From: Stappia sp. WLB 29
GTDB lineage: Bacteria; Pseudomonadota; Alphaproteobacteria; Rhizobiales; Stappiaceae
Direction: 5' to 3'
Length of the DNA stretch: 64,000 nucleotides
Assembly (NCBI RefSeq): GCF_023507705.1
Contig: NZ_JALBGD010000004.1
Span: 395,588 to 459,587, forward strand
The notes under the pieces are model-generated. The model was not told the DNA's origin. It worked only from the letters and a program-made list of their open reading frames with translations, and ran no database searches. Below are positions 28,192 to 36,906 of the stretch, one piece after another (position 1 is the first letter of the stretch; every line of letters begins with the position of its first letter). Position numbers and translations under genes: made by a program.

Positions 28192-29414
28192 GCCCTGACG
28201 ACAAGACACGACCCGCCCCCTGGCTCACCGTGATCGGCATCGGCGAGGATGGCGTCGACGGGCTGTCCCCGATTGCCCGGCAGGCGCTGGCCGATGCAAG
28301 GCGCGTCTTCGGCGGCGCCCGTCACGGCGACCTCGTCGCCCCGCTCGGGATCAAGGTCGAGACCTGGCCGAGCCCGTTCCACAAGGGGTTGGAAGCGCTG
28401 CTTGCCGCGCGCGGCGAACCCGTCGCGGTGCTGGCGAGCGGAGATCCCATGTGGTTCGGCATCGGCTCCACGCTCGCGCGCTCCGTGCCGCACGACGAAA
28501 TGCTTGTCCTGCCGGCTCCTTCGTCCCTGTCGCTCGCCGCCGCACGGCTCGGCTGGCCGCTGCAGGAGGTGGAGACCCTGTCGCTGCATGGCCGCCCGCT
28601 CGATCTGTTGCGCGCCGTTCTTCATCCCGGCGCCAGGGTTCTCTGCCTCACGTCCGGTGCCCGTGCGGCGGAAGAGATCGCCGACCTTCTGGTCGACGAG
28701 GGCTATGGCGCAAGCCGGCTGACCGTGCTGGAGCATCTCGGCGGCCCGGCCGAGCGGATCCTGTCGGGCAGCGCCGAAGGCTGGCGCGGCGAGGTTGCCG
28801 CTCTCAACGTCGTGGCTGTCGAGGCGGTCGCGGTGCGCGACACGCCACTGCGTCCGCGCCTTCCCGGCCTGCCGGACGATGCCTTCCGCCATGACGGCAA
28901 GATCACCAAGCGCGAGGTGCGCTCGGTCACGCTCGCGCGTCTGATGCCCATGCCCGGTGCCCTATTGTGGGATATCGGAGCGGGCTCGGGCGCTGTCGCC
29001 ATCGAGTGGCTGCGCGCCGCGCCCCGCAGCCGCGCCATCGCGCTGGAGCCGGACGACACCCGCCGCGCCACGGCGCGGGCGAACGCGGCGGCCCTCGGCG
29101 TGCCGCATCTCGACCTTCGCCCCGACGCGGCGCCAGATGGCCTTGAAGGCTTGCCACCGCCCGACGCGATCTTTCTCGGCGGCGGCCTGACCGCACCCGG
29201 CACGCTGGAGACGGCGCTCGCCGCGCTGCGGCCCGGCGGTCGGCTGGTCGCCAATGCGGTGACGCTGGAAAGCGAGGCGATCCTTCTTGCCGCCCATGCC
29301 CGCCATGGCGGCGAGCTGGTGCGCATCGCGGTATCGCGGGCCGGTGCCGTCGGTGGCATGACCGGGTGGCGTCCGCTGATGCCGGTGACCCAGTGGAGCC
29401 TGATCGCCCCATGA
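28188..29414 (+). CDS. cobL: Precorrin-6Y C5,15-methyltransferase (decarboxylating), CbiE-CbiT fusion CobL
   Basis: Bifunctional enzyme of 408 residues. The N-terminal half (WLTVIGIGEDGVDGLSPIARQAL; AVLASGDPMWFGIGSTL) is the CbiE tetrapyrrole methylase that methylates C5. The C-terminal half (HDGKITKREVRSVTLARLMPMPGALLWDIGAGSGAVAIEWLRA) is the CbiT Rossmann-type methyltransferase that methylates C15 and decarboxylates C12. ATG overlaps the cobH stop, and its own stop overlaps cobI, so all are in one transcript. Confidence 0.95.
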   Translation: MSPDDKTRPAPWLTVIGIGEDGVDGLSPIARQALADARRVFGGARHGDLVAPLGIKVETWPSPFHKGLEALLAARGEPVAVLASGDPMWFGIGSTLARSVPHDEMLVLPAPSSLSLAAARLGWPLQEVETLSLHGRPLDLLRAVLHPGARVLCLTSGARAAEEIADLLVDEGYGASRLTVLEHLGGPAERILSGSAEGWRGEVAALNVVAVEAVAVRDTPLRPRLPGLPDDAFRHDGKITKREVRSVTLARLMPMPGALLWDIGAGSGAVAIEWLRAAPRSRAIALEPDDTRRATARANAAALGVPHLDLRPDAAPDGLEGLPPPDAIFLGGGLTAPGTLETALAALRPGGRLVANAVTLESEAILLAAHARHGGELVRIAVSRAGAVGGMTGWRPLMPVTQWSLIAP

Positions 29415-30139
29415 CTGCTGGAACCCTTTACGGCGTCGGCCTCGGCCCCGGCGACCCGGACCTGATGACGGTGAAGGCGCACCGGCTGATCTCGGGCGCG
29501 CAGGTCGTCGCCTATCCGGCGCCCGACGACGGCGAGAGCTTTGCCCGCTCCATCGCGGCGGCGATCATTCCGCCGTCCGCCCGAGAAATCCCGATTGTCG
29601 TGCCGATGCGCGTCGAGCGCTTCCCGGCGCAAGCCGTCTATACGCGCGCGGCCGAGGAGATCGGCGCAGTCCTTGCGTCCGGCACGGATGTGGTCACCCT
29701 TTGCGAGGGCGACCCGTTCTTCTACGGCTCCTTCATGTATCTGTTCGAGCGGCTGTCGGGGCGCTTTCCCTGCGAGATCGTGCCGGGCGTGACCTCGCTC
29801 ACCGCCTGCGCCGCTCGCCTTGCCCGGCCGCTGACCGCGCGCAACGATGTCCTGACCGTCATTCCCGGTCCTTTGCCGGATGCGGAAATCGCCGCGCGGA
29901 TCGAGGCGGCGGGCGCCATCGCCATCATGAAGGTCGGGCGCCACCTGCCGCGCCTGCGCCGATTGATCGAGGGGCTGGGCCTTATCGATCATGCAGGCTA
30001 TGTGGAGCGGGCGACGCTTCGGGCAGAAAAGGCAATGCCTCTCGTCGATGTGACGGAAGCCGCCGCCCCCTATTTCTCGATGATCCTGATCTACAAGGGA
30101 GACGAAGCGTGGATGCTACCGCCGCAATCCTCGTCCTGA
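29411..30139 (+). CDS. cobI: Precorrin-2 C20-methyltransferase CobI/CbiL
   Basis: SAM-dependent tetrapyrrole methylase of 242 residues. It begins MTAGTLYGVGLGPGDPDLMTVKA, has the typical YPAPDDGESFARSIA and VVTLCEGDPFFYGSFMYLF motifs, and IVPGVTSLTACAARL. It adds the C20 methyl group that is later lost on ring contraction. ATG overlaps the cobL stop (ATGA); its last 31 bases overlap the following cobJ fusion gene. Confidence 0.95.
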   Translation: MTAGTLYGVGLGPGDPDLMTVKAHRLISGAQVVAYPAPDDGESFARSIAAAIIPPSAREIPIVVPMRVERFPAQAVYTRAAEEIGAVLASGTDVVTLCEGDPFFYGSFMYLFERLSGRFPCEIVPGVTSLTACAARLARPLTARNDVLTVIPGPLPDAEIAARIEAAGAIAIMKVGRHLPRLRRLIEGLGLIDHAGYVERATLRAEKAMPLVDVTEAAAPYFSMILIYKGDEAWMLPPQSSS

Positions 30140-31929
30140 CGCCGGCGGCGGAGCCTGTCGCGCGCCGCATCGCGGCCGCCTTGCCGGGTGCCACGCTGCA
30201 CGGGCTCGCCCACCGGGTGCCCGGCCTCGACGTGTCCTTCGCCGAGACGCTGAACCATATCCGCGCGCTCTATCAGGCCGGCACGCCCATCGTCGGCGTC
30301 TGCGCCTCCGGTATCCTGATCCGCGCGCTCGCGGCCGTGATTGAGGACAAGCGGTCGGAGCCGCCGGTTCTCGCCGTTTCGGAGGACGGGGCCAGCGTCG
30401 TGCCGCTGCTCGGCGGCCATCGCGGGGCCAATTCGCTCGCCCGCCAGGTGGCGGATGCGCTGAACGGTCATGCCGCGGTGACGACGCAGGGCGACACGGC
30501 GCTGGGCGTTGCGCTCGATTCGCCGCCCAAGGGCTGGTGGCTCGCCAATCCGCAGGACGCCAAGGGCATCATGGCGCGCCTCCTGGCCGGAGAGCCCGCC
30601 AGCCTCAAGGGCGATGCCCCCTGGATCAGCCGCTCGCGCCTGCCGCTCGCAGACAAGGCGAAGATGGAAATCGTCGCCAGCGTCGAGGCCGTCGCGCCAG
30701 GCGCCGACCGGCTCGTCTATCACCCGCGCCGCCTCGTCGTCGGCGTCGGCTGCGCGCGCGGCTGCCCGGCGGAGGAGCTCTCGGCACTGGTGCGCGAGAC
30801 GCTTGCCGGCGCCGGCCTTGCCGAAGGAGCGGTTGCGCTTGTCGCGACCCTTGATCTCAAGGCGGATGAGGCCGCGGTCAACGCGCTCGCCGGCCAGCTC
30901 GGCGTGCCGCTGCGCGTCTTTCCCGCCGCCCGGCTGGAGCAGGAGACGCCGCGCCTTGCCAATCCCTCGGACGTCGTCTTCGCCGAGGTCGGTTGCCACG
31001 GCGTTTCCGAGGGTGCGGCGCTCGCCGCCACCGGGGCGAACGGCTCGCTGCTGGTCGAAAAGCGCAAGACCGCCAATGCCACCGTCGCCGTCGCCCTTGC
31101 GCCCGCACCGGTCGACCCGGCCGAAGGGGGGCGCCCGCGCGGCCGTCTCTCGGTGATCGGCATCGGCCCGGGCCGCGACGACTGGCGCACGCCGGAAGCC
31201 TCGCGCCTGCTTGCCGATGCGGACGAGGCCGTCGGCTATTCGCTCTATCTCGACATCGTCGCACCGCTGATCCAGGGCAAGCAGCGCCACGCCTTCCCGC
31301 TCGGCGCGGAGGAGGAGCGCGTCCGCTTCGCGCTGGAGCGCGCCGGCGAGGGGCGTTCGGTGGCGCTGGTCTCCTCCGGCGATGCCGGCATCTACGCCAT
31401 GGGCGCGCTGGTCTACGAGCTTCTGCACCGTGACACCGCCGCAGGCGGCGTTTCGGATGCGGCAAAGCGTGTCGAGGTGGTCAACGCTCCCGGCATCTCG
31501 GCATTGCAAGCGGCATCCGCACGCATCGGCGCGGTGCTCGGCCACGATTTCTGCACGATCTCCCTGTCGGACCTTCTGACCCCGTGGGAGGCGATCGAGC
31601 AGCGGCTCAGGGCCGCCGCCGCCGGCGATTTCGTCGTCGCCTTCTACAATCCCGTGTCGAAGCGCCGCCGCACCCAGCTGGCGGCCGCCCGCGAGATCCT
31701 GCTTGAGGGCCGGCCGGCCGATACACCGGTGGTGCTCGGCTACAATCTCGGCCGCGAGGGCGAGACGCTGACCGTGACGACGCTCGGTGAGCTCCGCGTC
31801 GACGATGTCGACATGCTGACCACCGTGCTGGTCGGCTCGTCCGCGTCGCGTGCCGTCATGACCGGCTCGGGCCGGCCCTTCGTCTACACCCCCCGCGGCT
31901 ACGCCAAGCGCATCGAGGAAAAGCTGTGA
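30109..31929 (+). CDS. cobJ: CbiG-CobJ fusion: precorrin-5A hydrolase / precorrin-3B C17-methyltransferase
   Basis: 606-residue fusion. Residues 1 to about 340 are CbiG-like: an N-terminal domain (LVLTPAAEPVARRIAAALPG; PPVLAVSEDGASVVPLLGGHRGANSLARQVADAL) and the CbiG-C/CobE domain (VVGVGCARGCPAEELSALVRETL). From about 343 to the end is CobJ (RLSVIGIGPGRDDWRTPEASRLLADADEAVGYSLYLD; LVSSGDAGIYAMGALVYEL; VNAPGISALQAASARIGA), which methylates C17 with ring contraction. GTG 30109 after AAGGGAGA gives a complete CbiG N-terminus. CbiG opens the lactone and releases C2 as acetaldehyde, a step of the early-cobalt route. Confidence 0.94.
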   Translation: MDATAAILVLTPAAEPVARRIAAALPGATLHGLAHRVPGLDVSFAETLNHIRALYQAGTPIVGVCASGILIRALAAVIEDKRSEPPVLAVSEDGASVVPLLGGHRGANSLARQVADALNGHAAVTTQGDTALGVALDSPPKGWWLANPQDAKGIMARLLAGEPASLKGDAPWISRSRLPLADKAKMEIVASVEAVAPGADRLVYHPRRLVVGVGCARGCPAEELSALVRETLAGAGLAEGAVALVATLDLKADEAAVNALAGQLGVPLRVFPAARLEQETPRLANPSDVVFAEVGCHGVSEGAALAATGANGSLLVEKRKTANATVAVALAPAPVDPAEGGRPRGRLSVIGIGPGRDDWRTPEASRLLADADEAVGYSLYLDIVAPLIQGKQRHAFPLGAEEERVRFALERAGEGRSVALVSSGDAGIYAMGALVYELLHRDTAAGGVSDAAKRVEVVNAPGISALQAASARIGAVLGHDFCTISLSDLLTPWEAIEQRLRAAAAGDFVVAFYNPVSKRRRTQLAAAREILLEGRPADTPVVLGYNLGREGETLTVTTLGELRVDDVDMLTTVLVGSSASRAVMTGSGRPFVYTPRGYAKRIEEKL

Positions 31930-32711
31930 CCGTCCATTTCATCGGCGCCGGGCCCGGCGATCCCGACCTCATCACCGTCCGCGGGCTGAAGCTGATCGAG
32001 GCTTGTCCCGTCTGTCTTTACGCCGGCTCGCTGGTGCCCGAGGCGATTGTCGCCGCCGCGCCCGACGGCGCGCGCGTCATCGACACCGCGCCGATGACCC
32101 TCGACGAGATCATGGCCGAGATCGAGGCGGCGCATGCGCGCGGCGAGGATGTGGCGCGCGTCCATTCCGGCGATCCTTCCCTCTACGGCGCGATTGCCGA
32201 GCAGATCCGCCGGCTGAAGGAGAAGGACATTCCCTTCGACGTGACGCCCGGCGTGCCGGCCTTTGCCGCTGCAGCCGCCGCCCTCGGCCAGGAGCTGACC
32301 GTGCCGGAGATCGCCCAGACGGTGATTCTCACCCGCACGACGATGAAGTCCTCCGACATGCCGAAGGGCGAGGACCTGGAGACGCTCGGCAGGAGCGGCG
32401 CGACGCTGGCGATCCACCTCTCCATCCGGAACCTGCGCGAGATCGAGCGCCAGCTCGTCCCGCTCTACGGCGCCGACTGCCCGGTCGTCGTCGCCTACCG
32501 GGTCGGCTGGCCGGACCAGAGCTTCATCCACGGCACGCTGACCGACATTCGCGAGAAGGTGCGCGAGGCCAAGATCACCCGCACGGCGCTCATCTTCGTC
32601 GGCCGGGCGCTGCAGCCGCAGCAGGATTTCCGCGACAGCGCGCTCTACCATGCCGACCATGTCCATGTGCTGCGGCCGAAAAAGAAGAAAGCCGCCAAAA
32701 CCGGGGTCTGA
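31926..32711 (+). CDS. cobM: Precorrin-4 C11-methyltransferase CobM/CbiF
   Basis: 261-residue tetrapyrrole methylase. Signatures are TVHFIGAGPGDPDLITVRGLKLI, LYAGSLVPEAIV, ARVHSGDPSLYGAIAEQI and GVPAFAAAAAALGQELTVPEI. It methylates C11. The GTG start overlaps the cobJ stop (GTGA). It ends the first cobalamin operon; an unrelated methyltransferase follows after 84 bases with its own strong ribosome site. Confidence 0.95.
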   Translation: MTVHFIGAGPGDPDLITVRGLKLIEACPVCLYAGSLVPEAIVAAAPDGARVIDTAPMTLDEIMAEIEAAHARGEDVARVHSGDPSLYGAIAEQIRRLKEKDIPFDVTPGVPAFAAAAAALGQELTVPEIAQTVILTRTTMKSSDMPKGEDLETLGRSGATLAIHLSIRNLREIERQLVPLYGADCPVVVAYRVGWPDQSFIHGTLTDIREKVREAKITRTALIFVGRALQPQQDFRDSALYHADHVHVLRPKKKKAAKTGV

Positions 32712-32795
32712 AGCAGCACACCGGGCCGTCATTTGCATCTCGCGGCGCCTCTCCTTAGGCTTGGGCCATCCCAACAGCCAAAGGAGAGACCCGCC

Positions 32796-33422
32796 ATGGA
32801 GACGGACAACCCGCTCTTGCAACGTGCCTACGCCCTGGATGGCGACAGGGAGCGTATCCGCGATCTCTATGCCGACTGGGCGCAAAGCTACGACGACGAC
32901 ACGGTCGGCGGCATGGGCTATGTCGCCCCGGCGCTCGCCGCCGAGGCGCTGGCGCGCGAGATCGGGGACAGCGCCGGAGCCGTGCTCGATGCCGGGTGCG
33001 GCACAGGCCTTGTCGGCCTGGAACTGAGCCGGCGTACGAAGGCTGAGATCGACGGCGTCGATCTCAGCCCCGGCATGCTGGAGCAGGCTTCGGAGAAGGG
33101 CGTCTACCGCCGGCTTGCCGAGGCGGACCTGACCCGTCCGCTGGATCTGCCCGACAATTCCTATGACGGCATCGTCAGCGTCGGCGTCTTCACCAGCGGC
33201 CATGTTGGCCCGCAGGCCATCGACGAGCTCGCGCGTGTGGCGCGTCCCGGCGCGCCGCTTGTCGTGACCGTGCACGAGAAGGTCTGGGAAAGCGACGGCT
33301 ATCCGGCGCATCTCAAGACGATGGAGGACAGGGGCATCGCCCGCATCCGCGCCATCCGCGACACGGCTTATCACGAAAAGGAAGGCTATCGCTGCAAGCT
33401 CTGCCTGCTCGAGGCCGCCTGA
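32796..33422 (+). CDS. Class I SAM-dependent methyltransferase of unknown substrate
   Basis: 208-residue Rossmann-fold methyltransferase. Motif I is AVLDAGCGTGLVGLELSRR (about residues 68-86), then IDGVDLSPGMLEQASEKGVY and YDGIVSVGVFTSGHVGP. The N-terminal YADWAQSYDDD resembles the family often called TPR- or UbiE-like small-molecule methyltransferases. ATG 32796 follows AAGGAGAG. It sits inside the cobalamin region between cobM and cobB but is not a known corrin enzyme. Confidence 0.82.
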   Translation: METDNPLLQRAYALDGDRERIRDLYADWAQSYDDDTVGGMGYVAPALAAEALAREIGDSAGAVLDAGCGTGLVGLELSRRTKAEIDGVDLSPGMLEQASEKGVYRRLAEADLTRPLDLPDNSYDGIVSVGVFTSGHVGPQAIDELARVARPGAPLVVTVHEKVWESDGYPAHLKTMEDRGIARIRAIRDTAYHEKEGYRCKLCLLEAA

Positions 33423-33443
33423 TCCTTGCCTGGTCGGCCGGGG

Positions 33444-34757
33444 TCACACCCGGTCGATCAGGTGGATAAATGAGCCCGACACGCGGCCGACGCGCAGTCC
33501 GACCTCGCCTGCCGGCGTTCCGAGCGCGTCTTCCGCCTGGAACAATCGCTCCGCCTGCCCCTCGCGCATAATGGTCGCGTAGTGGAATTCGTGGCCCGTC
33601 AGCTCGCCCTGCCACGGCGCACCGGGAAGGGCCTTGAGCCGTCGGTAGCCGAGATGTCGCCTGCGGGTCGCAAAGCTCGTTTCCAGCGGCAGCAGCCCGA
33701 GCATCGCGTGCCGCGTGCCCTCGCCGTCCGTCAGATGCTCGCCGAGCACCATGTAGCCGCCGCATTCGCCGTAGATCAGCGCGCCGCGCGTCGCCGCCGC
33801 CTGCATACCCTGCCGGAACCGGCCTGCCGCCGCGATTCGCCCGGCATGCAGCTCCGGATAGCCGCCGGGCAGGTAGATCGCATCGCTCTCCGCATCCGGC
33901 GCCTCGTCGGCGAGAGGCGAGAAGAACGACAGCTCGGCCCCCTGCGCCTGCCAGCCCGACAGCAGATGCGGATAGGCAAAGGCGAAGGCGGTATCGCGGG
34001 CGATGGCGACGCGCTGGCCGGGCGGCGGCAGCGTCGCGGTCGCGGTCGATCCACTGGGCGCCAGCGGAGATGCCAGTGCGCGGAGTGCATCCAGGTCGCA
34101 GCTCCCGGCGGCGCGCGCGGCCGCATGCTCCAGGAAACCTGCGAGATCGCCGTGTTCGCCTGCCTGCACCAGTCCGAGATGGCGCTCGGGCAGGTCGAGC
34201 CCGGCATCGCGCGGCACCGCACCCAGCACAGGCATGCCGATGCCGGCAAGCGCAGCGCGCAGCATCTCCTCATGGCGCGGACTGCCGACCCGGTTGAGGA
34301 TCACGCCGGCGACATTCACATCCGCGCGGTGGTCGCGAAAGCCTTGCACCAGCGCGGCAACCGACTGCGACTGCTTTCCCGCATCCACCACCAGAACGAC
34401 CGGCAGCCCCAGCCGTGCGGCGAGGTCTGCGGTCGAGCCGCTGCCGTCGGCGGCACCGTCGAAAAGGCCCATGACGCCTTCGACCAGCAGCAGATCGGCG
34501 CCCTCAGCCTGAGCCGAGGCCAGCCTGTCGATAACCGCGCCGCGCATGGCGAAGGGATCGAGATTGACGCAATCCGTGCCGCTTGCTGCCGTATGGAAGG
34601 CCGGATCGATGTAGTCCGGCCCGGTCTTGGCGCTGGCGACGCGGGTCCCTGACTTGCGGAAGGCGGCAAGCAGGGCGAGCGTCAGGGTGGTCTTGCCGCT
34701 GCCCGACGCTGGTGCGGCAATGACGAGGCCGCTCGCTGCCCCGGATTTGGCGTTCAT
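33444..34757 (-). CDS. cobB: Cobyrinate/hydrogenobyrinate a,c-diamide synthase CobB/CbiA
   Basis: Glutamine- and ATP-dependent amidation of the a and c carboxylates. 437 residues: N-terminal P-loop domain (GLVIAAPASGSGKTTLTLALLAAF; KTGPDYIDPAFHTAASG; VEGVMGLFDGAADGSGSTADLA) and C-terminal class I glutamine amidotransferase domain with catalytic Cys in IYGECGGYMVLGEHL. It is translated just after cobA on the minus strand with a one-base gap, forming a two-gene operon. Confidence 0.95.
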   Translation of the reverse strand: MNAKSGAASGLVIAAPASGSGKTTLTLALLAAFRKSGTRVASAKTGPDYIDPAFHTAASGTDCVNLDPFAMRGAVIDRLASAQAEGADLLLVEGVMGLFDGAADGSGSTADLAARLGLPVVLVVDAGKQSQSVAALVQGFRDHRADVNVAGVILNRVGSPRHEEMLRAALAGIGMPVLGAVPRDAGLDLPERHLGLVQAGEHGDLAGFLEHAAARAAGSCDLDALRALASPLAPSGSTATATLPPPGQRVAIARDTAFAFAYPHLLSGWQAQGAELSFFSPLADEAPDAESDAIYLPGGYPELHAGRIAAAGRFRQGMQAAATRGALIYGECGGYMVLGEHLTDGEGTRHAMLGLLPLETSFATRRRHLGYRRLKALPGAPWQGELTGHEFHYATIMREGQAERLFQAEDALGTPAGEVGLRVGRVSGSFIHLIDRV

Positions 34758-34758
34758 G

Positions 34759-35697
34759 TCAGCCGCCGTTCGCCGGCTGTGCGGTGGTCGCCTTGCGCAG
34801 GTCCAGCGGATCCGGGTCGAGCTCCCGCCCGGCTAGTGCGCCGAGCCAGTCGAGCCCGGCGCGCAGCCGCACCACTTCGCCCACGACGACGATGGCCGGC
34901 GGTTCCAGCCCGGCGGCCTCCGCATCTGCGGAAGCGCGCGCCAGCGTCGTCTCCAGCACCTTCTGGTCGGGCAGGGAGGCATTGCAAACGATGGCGACGG
35001 GCTCCTCGCTCCGGCGTCCGCCGGCCAGCAGCTTGGAGACGATCAGGTCGAGATGCTTCATCGCCATATACATGACGATGACGGGAGAGCCGCGCGCCAC
35101 CGCGTTCCAGTCGATGGCCGACGGCGTCAGACCGGTCTGGTCGTGGCCGGTCAGGAAGGTGACGGCCTGGTTGGTGTCGCGGTGGGTCGCGGGAATGCCG
35201 GCATAGGCAAGGCCGCCGATACCGGCCGTCACGCCGGGAATGATGCGGAACGGCACGCCGTGCGAGACCAGTGTCAGCGCTTCCTCGCCGCCGCGACCGA
35301 AGACGAACGGGTCGCCGCCCTTCAGCCGCAGCACCCGCTTGCCGTCCCTTGCATAGTCCACCAGCTTCAGCGAGATGTCGCGCTGCTTCGGGCTGGGCTT
35401 GCCGCCGCGCTTGCCGGCATAGTCGATGATCGCGTCCGGCCGCGCGAGGCCGAGGATCGAGGCATCGACCAGAGCGTCATGCACGATGACGTCGGCCTGT
35501 GCGAGGCCGTTGAGGACGTGCAGTGTCAGAAGACCCGGGTCGCCCGGTCCCGCGCCGGCCAGCCATACCCAGCCGGGTGAGAAGTCCGGCAGCGGAAAGC
35601 CGCGCTGGGCCAGCCCGTCGAGCGCCTCGCCGACGGTCGCGCAGGAACCGGAGGCCGCCGGTGCGGCTGGCTGATCTGGGTGTTTCGTGTTTGACAT
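34759..35697 (-). CDS. cobA: Uroporphyrinogen-III C-methyltransferase (SUMT)
   Basis: Makes precorrin-2 by methylating C2 and C7 of uroporphyrinogen III. The protein has 312 residues, with a roughly 40-residue N-terminal extension before the family start VWLAGAGPGDPGLLTLHVLNGLAQADVIVHDALV. It then shows RVLRLKGGDPFVFGRGGEEAL and VPFRIIPGVTAGIGGLAYAGIP. ATG 35697 is chosen because it has AGGAT upstream and lies between the divergent promoters; the open frame upstream crosses cbiD and is rejected. Product feeds CbiX for cobalt insertion or sirohaem synthesis. Confidence 0.95.
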   Translation of the reverse strand: MSNTKHPDQPAAPAASGSCATVGEALDGLAQRGFPLPDFSPGWVWLAGAGPGDPGLLTLHVLNGLAQADVIVHDALVDASILGLARPDAIIDYAGKRGGKPSPKQRDISLKLVDYARDGKRVLRLKGGDPFVFGRGGEEALTLVSHGVPFRIIPGVTAGIGGLAYAGIPATHRDTNQAVTFLTGHDQTGLTPSAIDWNAVARGSPVIVMYMAMKHLDLIVSKLLAGGRRSEEPVAIVCNASLPDQKVLETTLARASADAEAAGLEPPAIVVVGEVVRLRAGLDWLGALAGRELDPDPLDLRKATTAQPANGG

Positions 35698-35762
35698 CCT
35701 GATAGTTTCTACGCCGCTCCGTCCGCCGCGCCAAGGTCGGTTGGCGTCGGCTTCCATAGCAA

Positions 35763-35792
35763 TTGCGACCTTGCCGTGCCCGCCCCTATAGT
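35763..35792 (+). promoter_or_regulatory. Probable promoter of cbiD, leaderless
   Basis: TTGCGA (35763-35768), an 18-base spacer and TATAGT (35787-35792) make a good sigma-70-type promoter. The cbiD ATG is only 7 bases after the -10 box and no ribosome site is visible, so the mRNA may begin at the start codon itself. Confidence 0.6.
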
Positions 35793-35799
35793 CCGGCGC

Positions 35800-36906
35800 A
35801 TGAACCGCAAGGAAACATCCGCGCTTCGCCGGGGCTGGACCACCGGCACCTGTGCGACCGCCGCAGCCAAGGCGGCCTATCAGGCCTTGCTGACGGGCAC
35901 GTTTCCCGATCCGGTCGAGGTGACCCTGCCGAAGGGCGAGCGGCCCGCCTTCGCGCTCGCGCTGGAGGAACTGGGCGAGGGCTTCGCCCGCGCCGGGATC
36001 GTCAAGGATGCGGGCGACGACCCCGACGTGACCCATGGCGCGACGGTGATCGCCAGCGTGCGCCTCGCGCCGGCCGGGTCCGGGGTTCTGTTCCGCGCCG
36101 GCGAGGGCGTCGGCACTGTGACGCGCGCAGGCCTGCCGATCCCGCCGGGCGAACCGGCGATCAACCCGGTGCCGCGCGAGATGATCCGCGGCGCCATTGC
36201 CGAGGTGGCGGCGCGCTTCGGCGCGAGCGGCGATGTCGAGGTGGAGATTTCGATCCCCGGCGGCGAAGCGCTGGCGCAGCGCACCATGAACCCGCGTCTC
36301 GGCATCCTCGGCGGATTGTCGGTGCTCGGCACCACGGGCATCGTCCGCCCGTTTTCCTGCGCGGCGTGGATCGCCTCGATCCATCGCGGCGTCGATGTGG
36401 CGCGCGCCGCCGGTCTGCCGCATGTGGTCGGCGCCACCGGCTCGACCTCGGAGGATGCGGTGAAGCTGCGTCACGATCTTCCCGATATGGCGTATCTCGA
36501 CATGGGCGATTTCGCCGGCGGCCTGCTCAAGTATCTGCGTGCGCATCCGGTGCCGAAGCTGACGCTGGCCGGCGGCTTTGCCAAGTTCGTCAAGTTGGCG
36601 CAGGGCGCGCTCGACCTGCATTCGGCGCGCAGCCAGGTGGATTTCGCAGCGCTTGCCCTGCTGCTGGAGCGCTCCGGCGCCCCGACGGAGATCGTCGAGG
36701 CGGCGAGGGGCGCCAACACCGCCAAGGAGGTGCTCGACCGCGCCGAAGCCGCCGGCATCGATGTCGCCGCCGAGGTGGCGCGCGGCGCCCATGCCGCCGC
36801 CCGCGCCGTGCTGCGCGATGCGCCGGTCGATGTCGAGGTGCTGGTGGTCGACCGGGCCGGCGCCGTCGTTGCGCACCGTCCGTTCGATTCGGAAAGCCCC
36901 GCGTGA
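35800..36906 (+). CDS. cbiD: Cobalt-precorrin-5B C1-methyltransferase CbiD
   Basis: 368-residue CbiD, which methylates C1 in the early-cobalt pathway (the late-cobalt pathway uses CobF, not seen here). Signatures are LRRGWTTGTCATAAAKAAYQALL at the N-terminus, GVGTVTRAGLPIPPGEPAINPVPREMI, and PFSCAAWIASIHRGVDVARAAG and ATGSTSEDAV. ATG 35800 follows a promoter-like sequence directly and lacks a ribosome site. Stop overlaps cobK (GTGA). Confidence 0.95.
   Translation: MNRKETSALRRGWTTGTCATAAAKAAYQALLTGTFPDPVEVTLPKGERPAFALALEELGEGFARAGIVKDAGDDPDVTHGATVIASVRLAPAGSGVLFRAGEGVGTVTRAGLPIPPGEPAINPVPREMIRGAIAEVAARFGASGDVEVEISIPGGEALAQRTMNPRLGILGGLSVLGTTGIVRPFSCAAWIASIHRGVDVARAAGLPHVVGATGSTSEDAVKLRHDLPDMAYLDMGDFAGGLLKYLRAHPVPKLTLAGGFAKFVKLAQGALDLHSARSQVDFAALALLLERSGAPTEIVEAARGANTAKEVLDRAEAAGIDVAAEVARGAHAAARAVLRDAPVDVEVLVVDRAGAVVAHRPFDSESPA

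Noticed and set aside
34759-36876. 705-codon minus frame suggesting a larger cobA
   Set aside because: Only the last 312 codons are SUMT; the rest is antisense to cbiD, which is a clear gene.
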